From Reddybacter sp041277045 (GTDB taxonomy: Bacteria; Pseudomonadota; Gammaproteobacteria; Pseudomonadales; Porticoccaceae): a stretch of 64,000 bases of DNA. Below are positions 32,908-42,649 of this stretch, piece after piece (within the stretch, counting starts at the first letter, position 1; every line of letters starts with the position of its first letter). The translations under genes and the position numbers were made by a program. The DNA lies in NCBI GenBank assembly GCA_041277045.1, contig JBGFSY010000001.1:496001-560000 (forward strand), given 5' to 3'. The notes beneath the pieces were generated by a model. The model was not told the DNA's origin. It did no database searches and was given only the letters and a program-made list of their open reading frames with translations.

Positions 32908-34719
32908 TCAGCGTCGCCGAAGCAGGTTTTCAATCTCAGAGACTGCCAGTGGAGCCGAAAATAAATGGCCCTGCAAAAAATCACAGCCTTCACGAACAAG
33001 AATCCCCCGCTGTAAGTCAGTTTCTATTCGCTTAGCCAGCACGGGTAAATCAAGACTTGAAGCCAGGGCAACAACCGCTTTTATCAACCGGGGATCATCG
33101 TTATCCGCAGTAAGGCTATCGACAAAACCCCTGTCCACTTTTAACAAATCAATAGGCAAGCGAGCGAGTAGCGCAAGAGAAATACCACCCGCACCAAAGT
33201 TATCGAGGGCCACACCCACCCCACGCGTTCTAAGCCGGCGTAATTCATCAATAAGCCCACCCCTATCACCAATTAGCAAACTCTCGGCAATATCCAGCCC
33301 TAAATAATTGGGGGGAAGCTGCGTTTCATCGAGCACCCGCACAACCATTTCATAAATACTTCCTTGCTCGGTGAATAATGAAAAATTTATCGCCACTTTA
33401 TCAATAAAAAGGCCGAGATCAAGCCAAGCCTTCGCCTGAAGACAAGCTGCGCGTAACACCCACTCACTAAGCTCATCCATCAAGCCCTCTTCCGCCACCA
33501 TCGGCAGGAAGTCACCCGTGGTCAACAAGCCTCGAGCAGGATGATCCCAACGAACCAATGCTTCGAGGGAATGCGACATTGAACCGTCAGCATTAAATAG
33601 CGGCTGATAAAACAACTCGAATTCATCATTCTTCAAAGCGCTACGCAGCTCTATGCTGAGCCTTTTTTTCGCCTCAACAACTCTCGTTAATCCCTCTTCG
33701 TAAAAATAAAAGCCGTTGCGGCCCTTTGACTTGGCTTTGTACATTGCCCGATCAGCAAAGCTCAGCAATTCTCGAAGCTCCAGAGCATCGTTGGGAAAGA
33801 GACTAATACCGATACTTACCGATACTCCGGCACTGTAGCCATCGGCGGCAATGGGAAGAGCACACTCATCAATAATCCGCTGCGCCACTTGTGTAACACT
33901 GTTTAAATCATCAATATTTTCCAGCAGCAAGGTGAATTCATCACCGCCATAACGCGCTAAAGTGTCACTACTACGCTGACAGCCTTTGAGTCGCCGAGCT
34001 ATTTCTCGCAACACATCATCACCGGCTTTATGGCCATAGGTGTCGTTAATCACCTTGAAGTTATCAAGATCAACAAACAATACGGCCAGTTGGCCCTGAT
34101 GACGCCTGGCGCCGGAAATGGCGTGATCAAGAGTCATGTCAAACATCGGGCGATTGCAGAGACCGGTTAATTTATCCTGGTGGGCCTTATCCCACAGTTC
34201 TTTTTCGCGGTCGTGACGCTCGAGAATAATCCCGGCAATATTTGCAGACTCAGTGAGCAGCTGTTGCTGGAAATAGCTTGGCTGCCTCACTTCGAAACTC
34301 GAAATAGCAAAGGAACCAATAACTTTGCCCTTGGTATTTCTAACAGGATGGGACCAACAAGCATTGATACTAAAGTCGAGTGCTAACTGACGAACATCAG
34401 ACCAGCAAGTATCTTCCCGCGTATTGCTGACATAAACAGGGGCATTTTGAAAAACAGCCATGGCACAGGAGCCCGACGTCTCGCCAGGAGCAATACCGTT
34501 TAGCCGATCAATCACTGATGTTGGCAGGTTAGGCCCCGACATAACATTAAGGTGCTGTCTTGCCGAATCAAAGACCATAATCGAACAGACAGATTCAGGC
34601 ACCAGCAGCTCAGAGGCAACGCACAATTCATCGAGAGTCTCCTGAAAATCACCACCCAGGGCGACCTTTTCGAGGATTGTCTTCTGTGAAAGGAGGAGCT
34701 GATCTTCCCTGTTTTCCAT
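32908..34719 (-). CDS. GAF-GGDEF-EAL cyclic-di-GMP protein with degenerate EAL domain
   Basis: 603 residues from the ATG at 34719 (GGAA upstream); a longer frame to 34764 lacks a ribosome site. Residues 1-165 are a GAF sensor. The GGDEF domain has an intact active site (GGDEF at 258-262) and an intact inhibitory RxxD site (249-252), so diguanylate cyclase activity with product inhibition is expected. The EAL domain keeps LEALVRWDHP, but the Mg loop reads DNFGAGG instead of DDFGTG, LEITES is LDIAES and AEGVET is AKRIET, so phosphodiesterase activity is probably lost. It is soluble. A terminator follows. Confidence 0.9.
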   Translation of the reverse strand: MENREDQLLLSQKTILEKVALGGDFQETLDELCVASELLVPESVCSIMVFDSARQHLNVMSGPNLPTSVIDRLNGIAPGETSGSCAMAVFQNAPVYVSNTREDTCWSDVRQLALDFSINACWSHPVRNTKGKVIGSFAISSFEVRQPSYFQQQLLTESANIAGIILERHDREKELWDKAHQDKLTGLCNRPMFDMTLDHAISGARRHQGQLAVLFVDLDNFKVINDTYGHKAGDDVLREIARRLKGCQRSSDTLARYGGDEFTLLLENIDDLNSVTQVAQRIIDECALPIAADGYSAGVSVSIGISLFPNDALELRELLSFADRAMYKAKSKGRNGFYFYEEGLTRVVEAKKRLSIELRSALKNDEFELFYQPLFNADGSMSHSLEALVRWDHPARGLLTTGDFLPMVAEEGLMDELSEWVLRAACLQAKAWLDLGLFIDKVAINFSLFTEQGSIYEMVVRVLDETQLPPNYLGLDIAESLLIGDRGGLIDELRRLRTRGVGVALDNFGAGGISLALLARLPIDLLKVDRGFVDSLTADNDDPRLIKAVVALASSLDLPVLAKRIETDLQRGILVREGCDFLQGHLFSAPLAVSEIENLLRRR

Positions 34720-34799
34720 TCTATAATTCCATTTACCACAAAACCCCTCGTTGCGAGAGGACATAGCGTAAATCAGTGCGGAATCATACGCTACACGAG

Positions 34800-34833
34800 C
34801 AAAAAAGAAATTGCAGGGCGACCGCTGGTCGCC
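34800..34833 (-). terminator. terminator of the valine-degradation operon
   Basis: On the minus strand GGCGACC-AGC-GGTCGCC (34817-34833) followed by a T-rich run (TTTCTTTTTT), about 32 bases after the mmsB stop. Confidence 0.8.
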
Positions 34834-34864
34834 AAGTGAGAGGAAAAACTAAAATCAAGGCCCT

Positions 34865-35773
34865 TTAATCCGTTTGTTGCCCAAACATCTTCTGAATACT
34901 AGAGAAGTCGAGATCCGCCTGTTTGTCGCTACCCGCATTTTCATGCAGGCCGTAAAGACTATTAGCTAAAGCGCCCATCGGCGTACTGGAGTGACTGCCC
35001 AAGGCAGCTTCCATCGCCAGGCCGAGATCTTTTTGCATCAGCTTGACCATAAAGCCACCCTCGTAGTCGCGGCTGGCGGGCACGCCCTCCATAACACCGG
35101 GGTAGGGATTGTATTTTTCCAGCGACCAGTTACAGCCCGAGCTTTTCAGCATGATCTCTGACAGCACAGCGGGGTCGAGGCCATTGTCGACACCCAGCTG
35201 CAGCGACTCTGCCGTGCCGATCATGTGTACGGCGAGCAGCATGTTGTTGCAGATTTTGGCGATTTGCCCGGCACCACTGGCACCGGCGTGAAAAATATTG
35301 GCACCGACATGCACCAGCACCTCGCGAGCCGCTTCAACATCGGCGCCTTCACCGCCACACATAAAGGCCAATGTACCCGCTTGCGCACCGCCAACACCGC
35401 CGGAGACCGGGGCATCGATGGCGCGGATATTGCGCTTCTTTGCCTCTTCACCAATACGCCGCGAGCTGGAGGCCGCGACGGTGGAGCAGTCGATCAGCAA
35501 TGCAGAGGGGTCGACCAAATCGAGTAAACCGGCACCGTCGATATAAAGACTTTCGGCAATGGCGCCATTGGGCAACATGGAGATCACAAAGTCGGCACCG
35601 GCGACGGCTTCTTTTTCCGAACCGGCAGCACTGCAACCCTCCTCAACGGCTTTTTGTACCGAGGCTGGCTGCAAGTCAAAGGCGCAAACCTCAAACCCGG
35701 CCTTCACCAAATTGGCCGCCATCGGGCCACCCATATTTCCCAAACCAAAAAATGCGACTTTCTTAGCCATCAT
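34865..35773 (-). CDS. mmsB: 3-hydroxyisobutyrate dehydrogenase
   Basis: Oxidises 3-hydroxyisobutyrate to methylmalonate semialdehyde with NAD in valine catabolism. 302 residues. N-terminal Rossmann motif FFGLGNMGGPMAANL; substrate motif DAPVSGGVGGAQAGTLAFMCGG; catalytic Lys in GQIAKICNNMLLA. Last gene of the operon, starting 42 bases after the upstream hydrolase gene ends. The first two codons are both ATG. Confidence 0.96.
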   Translation of the reverse strand: MMAKKVAFFGLGNMGGPMAANLVKAGFEVCAFDLQPASVQKAVEEGCSAAGSEKEAVAGADFVISMLPNGAIAESLYIDGAGLLDLVDPSALLIDCSTVAASSSRRIGEEAKKRNIRAIDAPVSGGVGGAQAGTLAFMCGGEGADVEAAREVLVHVGANIFHAGASGAGQIAKICNNMLLAVHMIGTAESLQLGVDNGLDPAVLSEIMLKSSGCNWSLEKYNPYPGVMEGVPASRDYEGGFMVKLMQKDLGLAMEAALGSHSSTPMGALANSLYGLHENAGSDKQADLDFSSIQKMFGQQTD

Positions 35774-35814
35774 CGAATCCTTAAAATGTATTGAAGATCT
35801 ACCCGCTGCCGATA

Positions 35815-36936
35815 TTACAAATTCGCCAGGGGATTGGGTTTATCGGCCCAGGGCCAGGTGAGGTATTGCTCTCGCATCTCGGCGGATAATTCGCCCAAGG
35901 TCGCCGGTTGGAAATCGGGCTTATTGTCTTTTTCGATAATCTGTGCGCGAATGCCCTCGCGGAAAACGCCGTATTTAGCACAATTCACCGTGCCGATTAA
36001 TTCAAGCTTGAGGCATTCATTTAAGGGCAAATCACGACCGCGCTGATTCAACTCATAGGCGAGGAAGACCGAGACCGGGCAACCACGTTTAAGGGTCGAT
36101 ACCGCACGGCTCAACCATTTGTTGTCGCCCTCATAGGCGGTGATGGCCGCCACCACCGCTTCTAAATTGGCACCCGAGGTGACCTCATCAATCCAAGCCA
36201 TATGGGGTTCTAGTTGAGCGGCCGGTAACAGTGCTTGATGCTGGTTTTGCAGAGTATCCAGCGCCACTGTCATCAACTGGCGGTCAGCATCGGCATTCGC
36301 CGTCCAATCCAATTCTGCCAGAGTATCAAGCATCGCGGCCTTTTCGGCGTGGGGAATAAAGACATCGGCCAGACCGGTATACATCGCATCGGCGGCATTA
36401 ATCTGCGCGCCGGTCAGGGCCAGAAACAAACCACTGTTGCCACGGGTTTGATTGAGAAACCAGGTGCCGCCCACATCGGGCAGTAAACCAATGGTCACTT
36501 CCGGCATCGCTATGCGCGTGCTCTCGGTGACGACGCGAAAGTCGGCACCCTCAAACAAACCCATACCGCCGCCCATCACAAAACCGTTACCCCAGGCGAT
36601 GATCGGCTTGGGGAAGTTGTGCAGGCGATGGTTGAGGACGTATTCTCGGGAGAAAAAATCCGTGGCATAGGCATTGTAGTTTTCACCACACTCCACCATG
36701 GACTCATAGAGCATGCGAATATCGCCGCCCGCCGCAAAAGCCCGGTCGCCCGCACTGTCGAGCAAAATGCAGACGATGCTGTCATCGGCCTCCCACTGCG
36801 CAGTTTGGGCACTGATCATATCGACCATTTCCAGACTGAGTGAATTCAGGGCCTTTTCGGCATTGAGGGTGGCAATGGCAATTTTCTTGCCGTTGCCACA
36901 GGCTTTTTCACTAAATAATACGGGCTGCTCTGACAC
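35815..36936 (-). CDS. 3-hydroxyisobutyryl-CoA hydrolase (enoyl-CoA hydratase/isomerase family)
   Basis: 373 residues, the length of HIBCH-type members of the crotonase family rather than of hydratases (about 260). The oxyanion-hole motif FAAGGDIRMLYE and GNGFVMGGGMGLFEGADFRV are present, as is MPEVTIGLLPDVGGTWFLN. It hydrolyses 3-hydroxyisobutyryl-CoA to free acid, the step before mmsB. GTG start with GGAG upstream. Order within the operon supports the assignment. Confidence 0.93.
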   Translation of the reverse strand: MSEQPVLFSEKACGNGKKIAIATLNAEKALNSLSLEMVDMISAQTAQWEADDSIVCILLDSAGDRAFAAGGDIRMLYESMVECGENYNAYATDFFSREYVLNHRLHNFPKPIIAWGNGFVMGGGMGLFEGADFRVVTESTRIAMPEVTIGLLPDVGGTWFLNQTRGNSGLFLALTGAQINAADAMYTGLADVFIPHAEKAAMLDTLAELDWTANADADRQLMTVALDTLQNQHQALLPAAQLEPHMAWIDEVTSGANLEAVVAAITAYEGDNKWLSRAVSTLKRGCPVSVFLAYELNQRGRDLPLNECLKLELIGTVNCAKYGVFREGIRAQIIEKDNKPDFQPATLGELSAEMREQYLTWPWADKPNPLANL

Positions 36937-36973
36937 GCGGTTCTCCTGAAACAGCTAAACAAAAATAATGGCT

Positions 36974-37750
36974 TTAGCCGTTTTTCCACTCGGGGCTACG
37001 CTTTTCAACAAAGGCGGCAACGCCTTCTTTTTGATCTTCGCTGCCCCATAAATCCATAAAGGCATCGCGCTCGTATTTGAAGCCACTGCTCAAACCGCGT
37101 TCGCGGGCAGACATGGTCAGCGCCTTACAAATACGCACAGACGTCGGGCTTTGCTTTTCGACCTTGGCCGTTAATTCCAGGGCTTTTTCCAGCGCCGTAC
37201 CCGTGGGCACTACTTCCTGAATCAAACCAATTTGCTCGGCCTTGGGTGCCTTAACGCGCTCGCCCAGCAAAATCATGCGCTTGGCCCAGCCCTCACCAAT
37301 CAACCAGGACAGGTGCTGCGTACCCAAACCACCGGGCAACAAACCCACCGTGCACTCGGGCAAGGCCATTTGAGCCTGTTCTTCGGCGATGCGAATATCA
37401 CAGGCCAGTGCGCACTCAAGACCACCGCCCATGGCGAAGCCGGTAATCGCGGCAATTGAAACGCCTTCATAATGGGTCAACGCTTCAAAAGCGACGCCGA
37501 AGGCCTTAATAAAGTCGAAGGCATCGCCGCTGTTGTCGTGGTTAAAACGGGTGAGGTCAGCACCGGCGCTAAAGAACTTTTCGCTTTCGCTGGTCAAAAT
37601 CAGCGCGTAGTTTTCTTTGTCGGCATTTAATTCTTCGACGACCTGCTGTAAATAAGCCAGGCTCTCCGGCGTCCAGGTATTGGCCGGTGGATTGTTCATG
37701 GTCAAGATCGCTGTGCGACCGCGTTTTTCTACTTTTAATAATTCGCTCAT
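36974..37750 (-). CDS. enoyl-CoA hydratase
   Basis: 258 residues, crotonase fold. FSAGADLTRF and GFAMGGGLECALACDIRIAEE form the oxyanion hole, and LPECTVGLLPGGLGTQHL the active-site region. In this operon it should hydrate methacrylyl-CoA to 3-hydroxyisobutyryl-CoA. The canonical second catalytic Glu of E. coli-type hydratases reads as Gly/Leu-rich GGLGTQ here, so activity details may differ. AAGGAG Shine-Dalgarno. Confidence 0.93.
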   Translation of the reverse strand: MSELLKVEKRGRTAILTMNNPPANTWTPESLAYLQQVVEELNADKENYALILTSESEKFFSAGADLTRFNHDNSGDAFDFIKAFGVAFEALTHYEGVSIAAITGFAMGGGLECALACDIRIAEEQAQMALPECTVGLLPGGLGTQHLSWLIGEGWAKRMILLGERVKAPKAEQIGLIQEVVPTGTALEKALELTAKVEKQSPTSVRICKALTMSARERGLSSGFKYERDAFMDLWGSEDQKEGVAAFVEKRSPEWKNG

Positions 37751-37783
37751 TTGCTTAACTCCTTTGTATGAGTGAGAAATTGA

Positions 37784-38950
37784 CTAACGGATACTATCCG
37801 TTGCGCCCTCTTCCAAGATTCGACGCGCTACGATCACGCGCATAATTTCATTCGTGCCTTCTAAAATTTGGTGCACCCGAGCATCGCGCAAAAAGCGCTC
37901 GATGGGGTACTCCTTCAAATAACCATAACCCCCGTGTAACTGCAGGGCTTCGTTACAGACCTGAAAACCAATATCGGTGGCAAAACGTTTCGCCATCGCA
38001 CAATAGGTGCTTTTATCGGCGTCATTTTGGTCTAGCTTACTGGCGGCCAATCTAACCATTTGCCGCGCCGCCACCAACTCGGTGACCATGTCGGCGAGCT
38101 TAAACTGCAGGGCCTGAAAAGCCGCCAGGGGCTTGCCGAATTGCTTGCGCTCCTGAATATATTGCTGGGCATGATTGAGGGTCGCCTGAGCGGCACCGAT
38201 GGAACAACTGGCGATATTAATGCGCCCGCCATCGAGGCCCTTCATGGCAATTTTAAAGCCCTCGCCCTCTTCACCGAGGCGATAATTCGCCGGTACCCGT
38301 ACATCTTCAAAGGTAATGGTGCGGGTCGGTTGACTGTTCCAGCCCATTTTACTTTCATTTTTACCGTAGCTAATGCCCGGCAGGTCGGCGGGCACGGCAA
38401 AGGCGGTAATGCCGGTGGCACCGGAGTCGTTGGCACCGGTGCGCGTCATCAACACCAGCACATCGGTACTGCCGGCACCGCTGATAAAGCTCTTGCCGCC
38501 ATTGAGGATGTAATCTTCGCCCTCTCGCACGGCCTTGGTGGTAATCGACGCCGCATCACTACCGGCGTTGGGTTCGGTCAGGCAGTAGGAGGCGAGCTTT
38601 TCACCCGTCACCAACTGCTCACAAAGATCGGCATGTAACGCTTCTGTACCCCAGGTACAGGCCATCCACGTCGCCATATTGTGGATCGAGATAAAGGCCG
38701 CTGTCGACGGACACGCCGCCGCCAACTCCTCGAGCACAATGGTGGCATCGAGGCGCGGCATACCCATACCGCCCTGAGCCTCCGGGCTGTACATGCCGCA
38801 AAAACCCATCGCCCCGGCAGCGGTAATGGTGTCGCGAGGAAAGATTTTCTCCTCGTCCCACTGGGCGGCATGAGGTGCCATTTCGCCCTCGGCAAAGGCC
38901 CGTGCCGCATCCTGAAAGGCGCGCTGTTCCTCGCTAAGATTAAAATCCAT
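37784..38950 (-). CDS. acyl-CoA dehydrogenase, likely isobutyryl-CoA dehydrogenase
   Basis: 388 residues, full acyl-CoA dehydrogenase fold. FAD/substrate motifs YCLTEPNAGSDAASITTKA and the C-terminal LHGGYGYLKEYPIERFLRDARVHQILEGTNEIMR with the catalytic Glu are intact. In context it oxidises isobutyryl-CoA to methacrylyl-CoA, the first dedicated valine step after the branched-chain keto acid dehydrogenase. It sits between mmsA and the hydratase. Confidence 0.95.
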   Translation of the reverse strand: MDFNLSEEQRAFQDAARAFAEGEMAPHAAQWDEEKIFPRDTITAAGAMGFCGMYSPEAQGGMGMPRLDATIVLEELAAACPSTAAFISIHNMATWMACTWGTEALHADLCEQLVTGEKLASYCLTEPNAGSDAASITTKAVREGEDYILNGGKSFISGAGSTDVLVLMTRTGANDSGATGITAFAVPADLPGISYGKNESKMGWNSQPTRTITFEDVRVPANYRLGEEGEGFKIAMKGLDGGRINIASCSIGAAQATLNHAQQYIQERKQFGKPLAAFQALQFKLADMVTELVAARQMVRLAASKLDQNDADKSTYCAMAKRFATDIGFQVCNEALQLHGGYGYLKEYPIERFLRDARVHQILEGTNEIMRVIVARRILEEGATDSIR

Positions 38951-38993
38951 ATCGACCCCCTAAACCTTGTACCAAGTAAATAGTACGATTCAT

Positions 38994-40493
38994 TTATTTC
39001 AAGTTGATCGACATATTCGGGCCACCGACCTCTTCCTCATCAAACCAGCGCGCGGTAATGGTCTTGGTTTCTGTATAGAAACGTACCGCCTGCTTACCGT
39101 AGGCGTGCAGGTCACCGTGGAAAGAACCTCTCCAACCAGTGAAGGAGAAAAACGGCAGGGGTACGGGAATCGGTACATTGATACCCACTTGGCCGACCAG
39201 TATTTCATGCTGATACTTGCGTGCCGCACCACCAGAAGCCGTGAAGATGGACGTACCGTTACCACGGAAGTCTTCGTTAATGGCGGCAATGGCTTCGTCG
39301 AGCGTATCGACAGTCAGCAGGCACAGAACCGGGCCAAAGACCTCATCCTTATACACACTCATGTCGCGGCTGACATCGGTGAAGATGGTGGGGCCAATCC
39401 AGTTGCCGTCGGGGTAACCTTCAACCACACACTCGGAACCGTCGAGCAGGCAAGTTGCGCCCTGCTCTTTCGCCTTGGCAATGGCTGCGGTGATCTTTTC
39501 TTTCGCCATGGAATTCGTCTGGGGGCCATAAGCGGCGCCTTTGTCAGACCAGATGCCGGGGCGAATTTTCTCCGCCGCGGCGGCGATGTCAGCGGCCCAC
39601 TCTTTGGCGGCACCGACCAAAATCACATTCGGAATGGCCATGCAGCGCTGCCCCGCAGCTCCGAAGGCAGAACCGATAATATTGTTAACAACCTGGCTTC
39701 TGTTAGCATCGGGCATCACCACCATGTGATTGTTAGCACCGGTCATGCACTGCATACGCTTCAGGTTGGCCGTGCCTTTTGTGTAAATATGCTTGCCCAC
39801 AGGCACGGAACCAACAAAAGAACCGGCGCAAATATCTTGATGCTCCAACAGATAATCCACCTGATGGGCACCACCGTGAATGATTTGCATAACGCCCTTC
39901 GGCGCACCAGCTTCTTCAAACAACTCGACCAAACGCGTCGGCGTCAATGGATCACGCTCGGAGGGCTTGAGAATAAAGGTATTACCGCAAGCGATGGCCA
40001 GCGGGAACATCCACAAGGGGATCATCGCCGGGAAGTTGAAGGGCGTAATACCCATGCACACGCCAATGGGCTGTACAAAAGAATAGGTGTCGATTTTACC
40101 GGCCACATTCTCAACGGTTTCACCCATCATCAAGCTGGCCACGTTGGCGGCGTGCTCAACCACTTCAATGCCGCGCCAGACATCGCCCTTGGCGTCTTCA
40201 AAGGTTTTACCCAGCTCTTGGCTGATGATTTCAGCAATCTCATCGTGATGCTTTTTCAGCAGGTGCTGGTAGTTGAGCATGATGCGTGCACGCTGGGGCA
40301 CGGGGACTTCTTTCCAGGTTTCGAAAGCCGCTTTCGCCGAGGCGATGGCGCGATCCATTTCGGCATCGGTCGCGGCGGGGACTTCGGTCAGCAGTTCTTG
40401 CGTGGCCGGGTTGAGCACCTGGGTGCGCTGAGTGCTTTCGCTTTGAATCCACTCGCCTTCAATAAATAGGGGTACTGTTTTTGGGAATGCCAT
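38994..40493 (-). CDS. mmsA: methylmalonate-semialdehyde dehydrogenase (CoA-acylating)
   Basis: Final valine step: methylmalonate semialdehyde plus CoA plus NAD to propionyl-CoA. 499 residues from the ATG at 40493 (AGG upstream); a TTG six bases earlier is an alternative. The catalytic Cys is in GAAGQRCMAIPN, the NAD motif in FVGSVPVGKHIY, and the family segment FFSFTGWRGSFHGDLHAYGK near the C-terminus. First gene of the operon, driven by a promoter with an AraC-type site. Confidence 0.97.
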   Translation of the reverse strand: MAFPKTVPLFIEGEWIQSESTQRTQVLNPATQELLTEVPAATDAEMDRAIASAKAAFETWKEVPVPQRARIMLNYQHLLKKHHDEIAEIISQELGKTFEDAKGDVWRGIEVVEHAANVASLMMGETVENVAGKIDTYSFVQPIGVCMGITPFNFPAMIPLWMFPLAIACGNTFILKPSERDPLTPTRLVELFEEAGAPKGVMQIIHGGAHQVDYLLEHQDICAGSFVGSVPVGKHIYTKGTANLKRMQCMTGANNHMVVMPDANRSQVVNNIIGSAFGAAGQRCMAIPNVILVGAAKEWAADIAAAAEKIRPGIWSDKGAAYGPQTNSMAKEKITAAIAKAKEQGATCLLDGSECVVEGYPDGNWIGPTIFTDVSRDMSVYKDEVFGPVLCLLTVDTLDEAIAAINEDFRGNGTSIFTASGGAARKYQHEILVGQVGINVPIPVPLPFFSFTGWRGSFHGDLHAYGKQAVRFYTETKTITARWFDEEEVGGPNMSINLK

Positions 40494-40602
40494 GGTCAAC
40501 CTCGGTTAGTCGTGCCGCCCTGCGTAAGTGCTAAGCGCGCTCAATATCACTATTAACATCGATCTTGCTTATCGATATTCATGTTGCTAAAAAACTCACC
40601 GC

Positions 40603-40666
40603 TATATAAGCACAAATAGACAATAAAAAAAATTCACTATATTGCCCAGATGATGGACTATATTGC
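40603..40666 (-). promoter_or_regulatory. mmsA promoter with 21-bp-spaced direct repeats
   Basis: ACTATATTGC occurs at 40636-40645 and 40657-40666, exactly 21 bases apart (two helical turns). Read toward mmsA, the repeats end about five bases before a poor -35 (TTTTTT, 40625-40630) that pairs with TATATA (40603-40608). Activator half-sites abutting a weak -35 are typical of AraC-family class II activation. The adjacent AraC-type gene is the candidate binder. Confidence 0.72.
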
Positions 40667-40721
40667 TCTACAATAAAGCCAACAAAACAAGAGACAGCCA
40701 CGCTAGCCCACTGTTTTTATT

Positions 40722-41606
40722 ATGAAAAAACCAGAACTCACCTCAAACTGGCCCCTGCCACCTGAAGGTCTTCGGCTTTTATCGCCTAAATTTTTGGTCG
40801 ACGCCATGGCTGCCGACCCCTTGTCACGCGACCTTTACCCCCTCGCCAGCGGCTTCTACCCCCAGGCCCGACGTCACCGCATGGCCCGCCAGCAGAATGC
40901 CAACTACCTGCTTATTTATTGCACTGCGGGCCAAGGCCAGCTAAAGGCCGGCGACAAGCAGTGGGCCATTAAGCCCGGCGATATTATCTCCCTGCCCGAG
41001 GGGCTGGCCCACAGCTATCGCGCCGACCCCAAGCAACCCTGGACCATTTACTGGGCCCACTACAGCGGCACGCTGGCCCGCGAGTACAGCCAGCGCATCG
41101 GCAACGGCGAACCCTTTGCGCAAATCGGCCTGCAGCCCCGACTGATTGCCGACTTCGAGGCACTGTTCGCCCTGCGCCGCGCCGGCTATGCCGCCGACGC
41201 CTATATACACAGCGCCTGCCAACTGAAGCAAATGCTCAGCTTTATCGCCTATACCGCCCAGCGCCACCAGGCCCAACACGGGCAAAGTATTGACCTCGCC
41301 CAGGTTGAGGAATTAATGCATCTCCACCTCGGCGGCAGCCTCAACCTACAGGCCCTAGCGGATGATGCCAAACTGTCGAAATATCACTTTACGCGCAAGT
41401 TTAAACAGCTCACCGGCCACTCGCCCATCCAGCATTTTATTCATTTAAAAATGCAACTCGCCTGCCAGCTACTCGACAGCACTGCAAACTCCGTGAAGCA
41501 GATCGCCGTCGAAACTGGCTATAAAGATGCCTATTATTTTTCCCGACTGTTTAAACAGGTGATTGGCATTTCGCCCAGCGAGTACCGGCGCAGTAAAGCG
41601 GCCTAA
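40722..41606 (+). CDS. mmsR: AraC-family transcriptional activator, MmsR-like
   Basis: 294 residues. The N-terminal cupin-like ligand domain (about 40-150, with AGQGQLKAGDKQWAIKPGD) and C-terminal double helix-turn-helix (about 190-290, LQALADDAKLSKYHFTRKFK and VKQIAVETGYKDAYYFSRLFK) are clear. It is divergent from mmsA, as mmsR is in Pseudomonas aeruginosa, where it activates mmsAB in response to valine catabolites. The symbol rests on this context. The direct repeats at 40636-40666 lie between the two genes. Confidence 0.88.
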   Translation: MKKPELTSNWPLPPEGLRLLSPKFLVDAMAADPLSRDLYPLASGFYPQARRHRMARQQNANYLLIYCTAGQGQLKAGDKQWAIKPGDIISLPEGLAHSYRADPKQPWTIYWAHYSGTLAREYSQRIGNGEPFAQIGLQPRLIADFEALFALRRAGYAADAYIHSACQLKQMLSFIAYTAQRHQAQHGQSIDLAQVEELMHLHLGGSLNLQALADDAKLSKYHFTRKFKQLTGHSPIQHFIHLKMQLACQLLDSTANSVKQIAVETGYKDAYYFSRLFKQVIGISPSEYRRSKAA

Positions 41607-41709
41607 GGTATTTATCCTTAGCGAGAAGGCTTTTAGTGAGTGCGAAAAACTTGCACCCGTGCAAGCCTCTACCGCAGGATAGCCCCATAAAATTAATTGG
41701 AGAAAGACA

Positions 41710-42501
41710 ATGGAACTCGGTTTAACAGGTAAAGTCGCACTGGTCACCGGCAGCTATCGCGGCACCGGACAAATCATCGCCCAGCGTCTCGCCGACGAGG
41801 GCGCCACCGTTATTGCCCACGGCTTTGAGCCCGGCAGTGCCGACCACGTGGTCGCCGACTCCACCGTGCAATACGCCGTATGGGGCGACCTGTGCACAGA
41901 AGCCGGTTGCGCCCAAGTGGCCGAACAAACCCTCGCCGCCGCCGGGCGAGTCGATATTCTCGTCAACAATTACGGCACCGCCGTCGAAAAGCGCTGGGCC
42001 GATGCCGACAGCGACGACTGGCTGGATATGTATCAAAAAAACGTGCTCTCCGCAGCGCGGATGATCCGCCTGTTAACGCCGCAAATGCGCGAGCTTGGCA
42101 GCGGTCGTATTATTCAGCTCGGCACCGTTGGCTCAACCCAGCCCAACCAACTGCGCCCCGCCTACTACGCATCAAAAGGCGCACTGGCCAATATTGCCGT
42201 CGGCCTCGCCAAAGAACTCGCCGGCACCGGCATTACCGTCAACACCGTTTCGCCCGGCTATATTCGCACCCCGGAAATTGAAGCCTCCTTTCGCGCCAAA
42301 GCTAAACGTGAAGGCTGGGAGGATGACTGGGAAACCATCGAGCGACGCATCGTCGCCAAGCGCTTCCCCAACCCCTCCGGGCGTATTGCTACCCGTGAAG
42401 AGGTGGCTGATTTGGTCTGTTTTGTTGCCAGCGAGCGGGCCGCGTTTATTAATGGGCAGAATATTCGCATTGATGGCGGGGCACTGGATATCGTCCACTA
42501 A
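41710..42501 (+). CDS. short-chain dehydrogenase/reductase
   Basis: 263 residues, classical SDR. Cofactor motif TGSYRGTG, NNYG (for NNAG), catalytic YYASK and LGTVGS Ser region, and the PGYIRTPEIE loop. GGAG Shine-Dalgarno. It lies 103 bases after mmsR on the same strand. Substrate unknown; a role near branched-chain or fatty acid metabolism is only a guess from position. Confidence 0.9.
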   Translation: MELGLTGKVALVTGSYRGTGQIIAQRLADEGATVIAHGFEPGSADHVVADSTVQYAVWGDLCTEAGCAQVAEQTLAAAGRVDILVNNYGTAVEKRWADADSDDWLDMYQKNVLSAARMIRLLTPQMRELGSGRIIQLGTVGSTQPNQLRPAYYASKGALANIAVGLAKELAGTGITVNTVSPGYIRTPEIEASFRAKAKREGWEDDWETIERRIVAKRFPNPSGRIATREEVADLVCFVASERAAFINGQNIRIDGGALDIVH

Positions 42502-42649
42502 AAAAACACAACGCAACATTTCTGTCTGGTGTACACCACGGGGTATTGTTAGCCCTCTGTGATTTCCACCTTCATCAAAATCTGCTGAGCCACTATCGCT
42601 TACCTCTCAAGAGAGGTATTTAGACTGAAGCAGAAGCCCCACCCTAGCC

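Noticed and set aside
38967..40469. 500-codon plus-strand frame opposite mmsA
   Set aside because: An antisense shadow of a conserved enzyme; composition (His/Asn/Gly-rich) is that of a reverse-complement frame.
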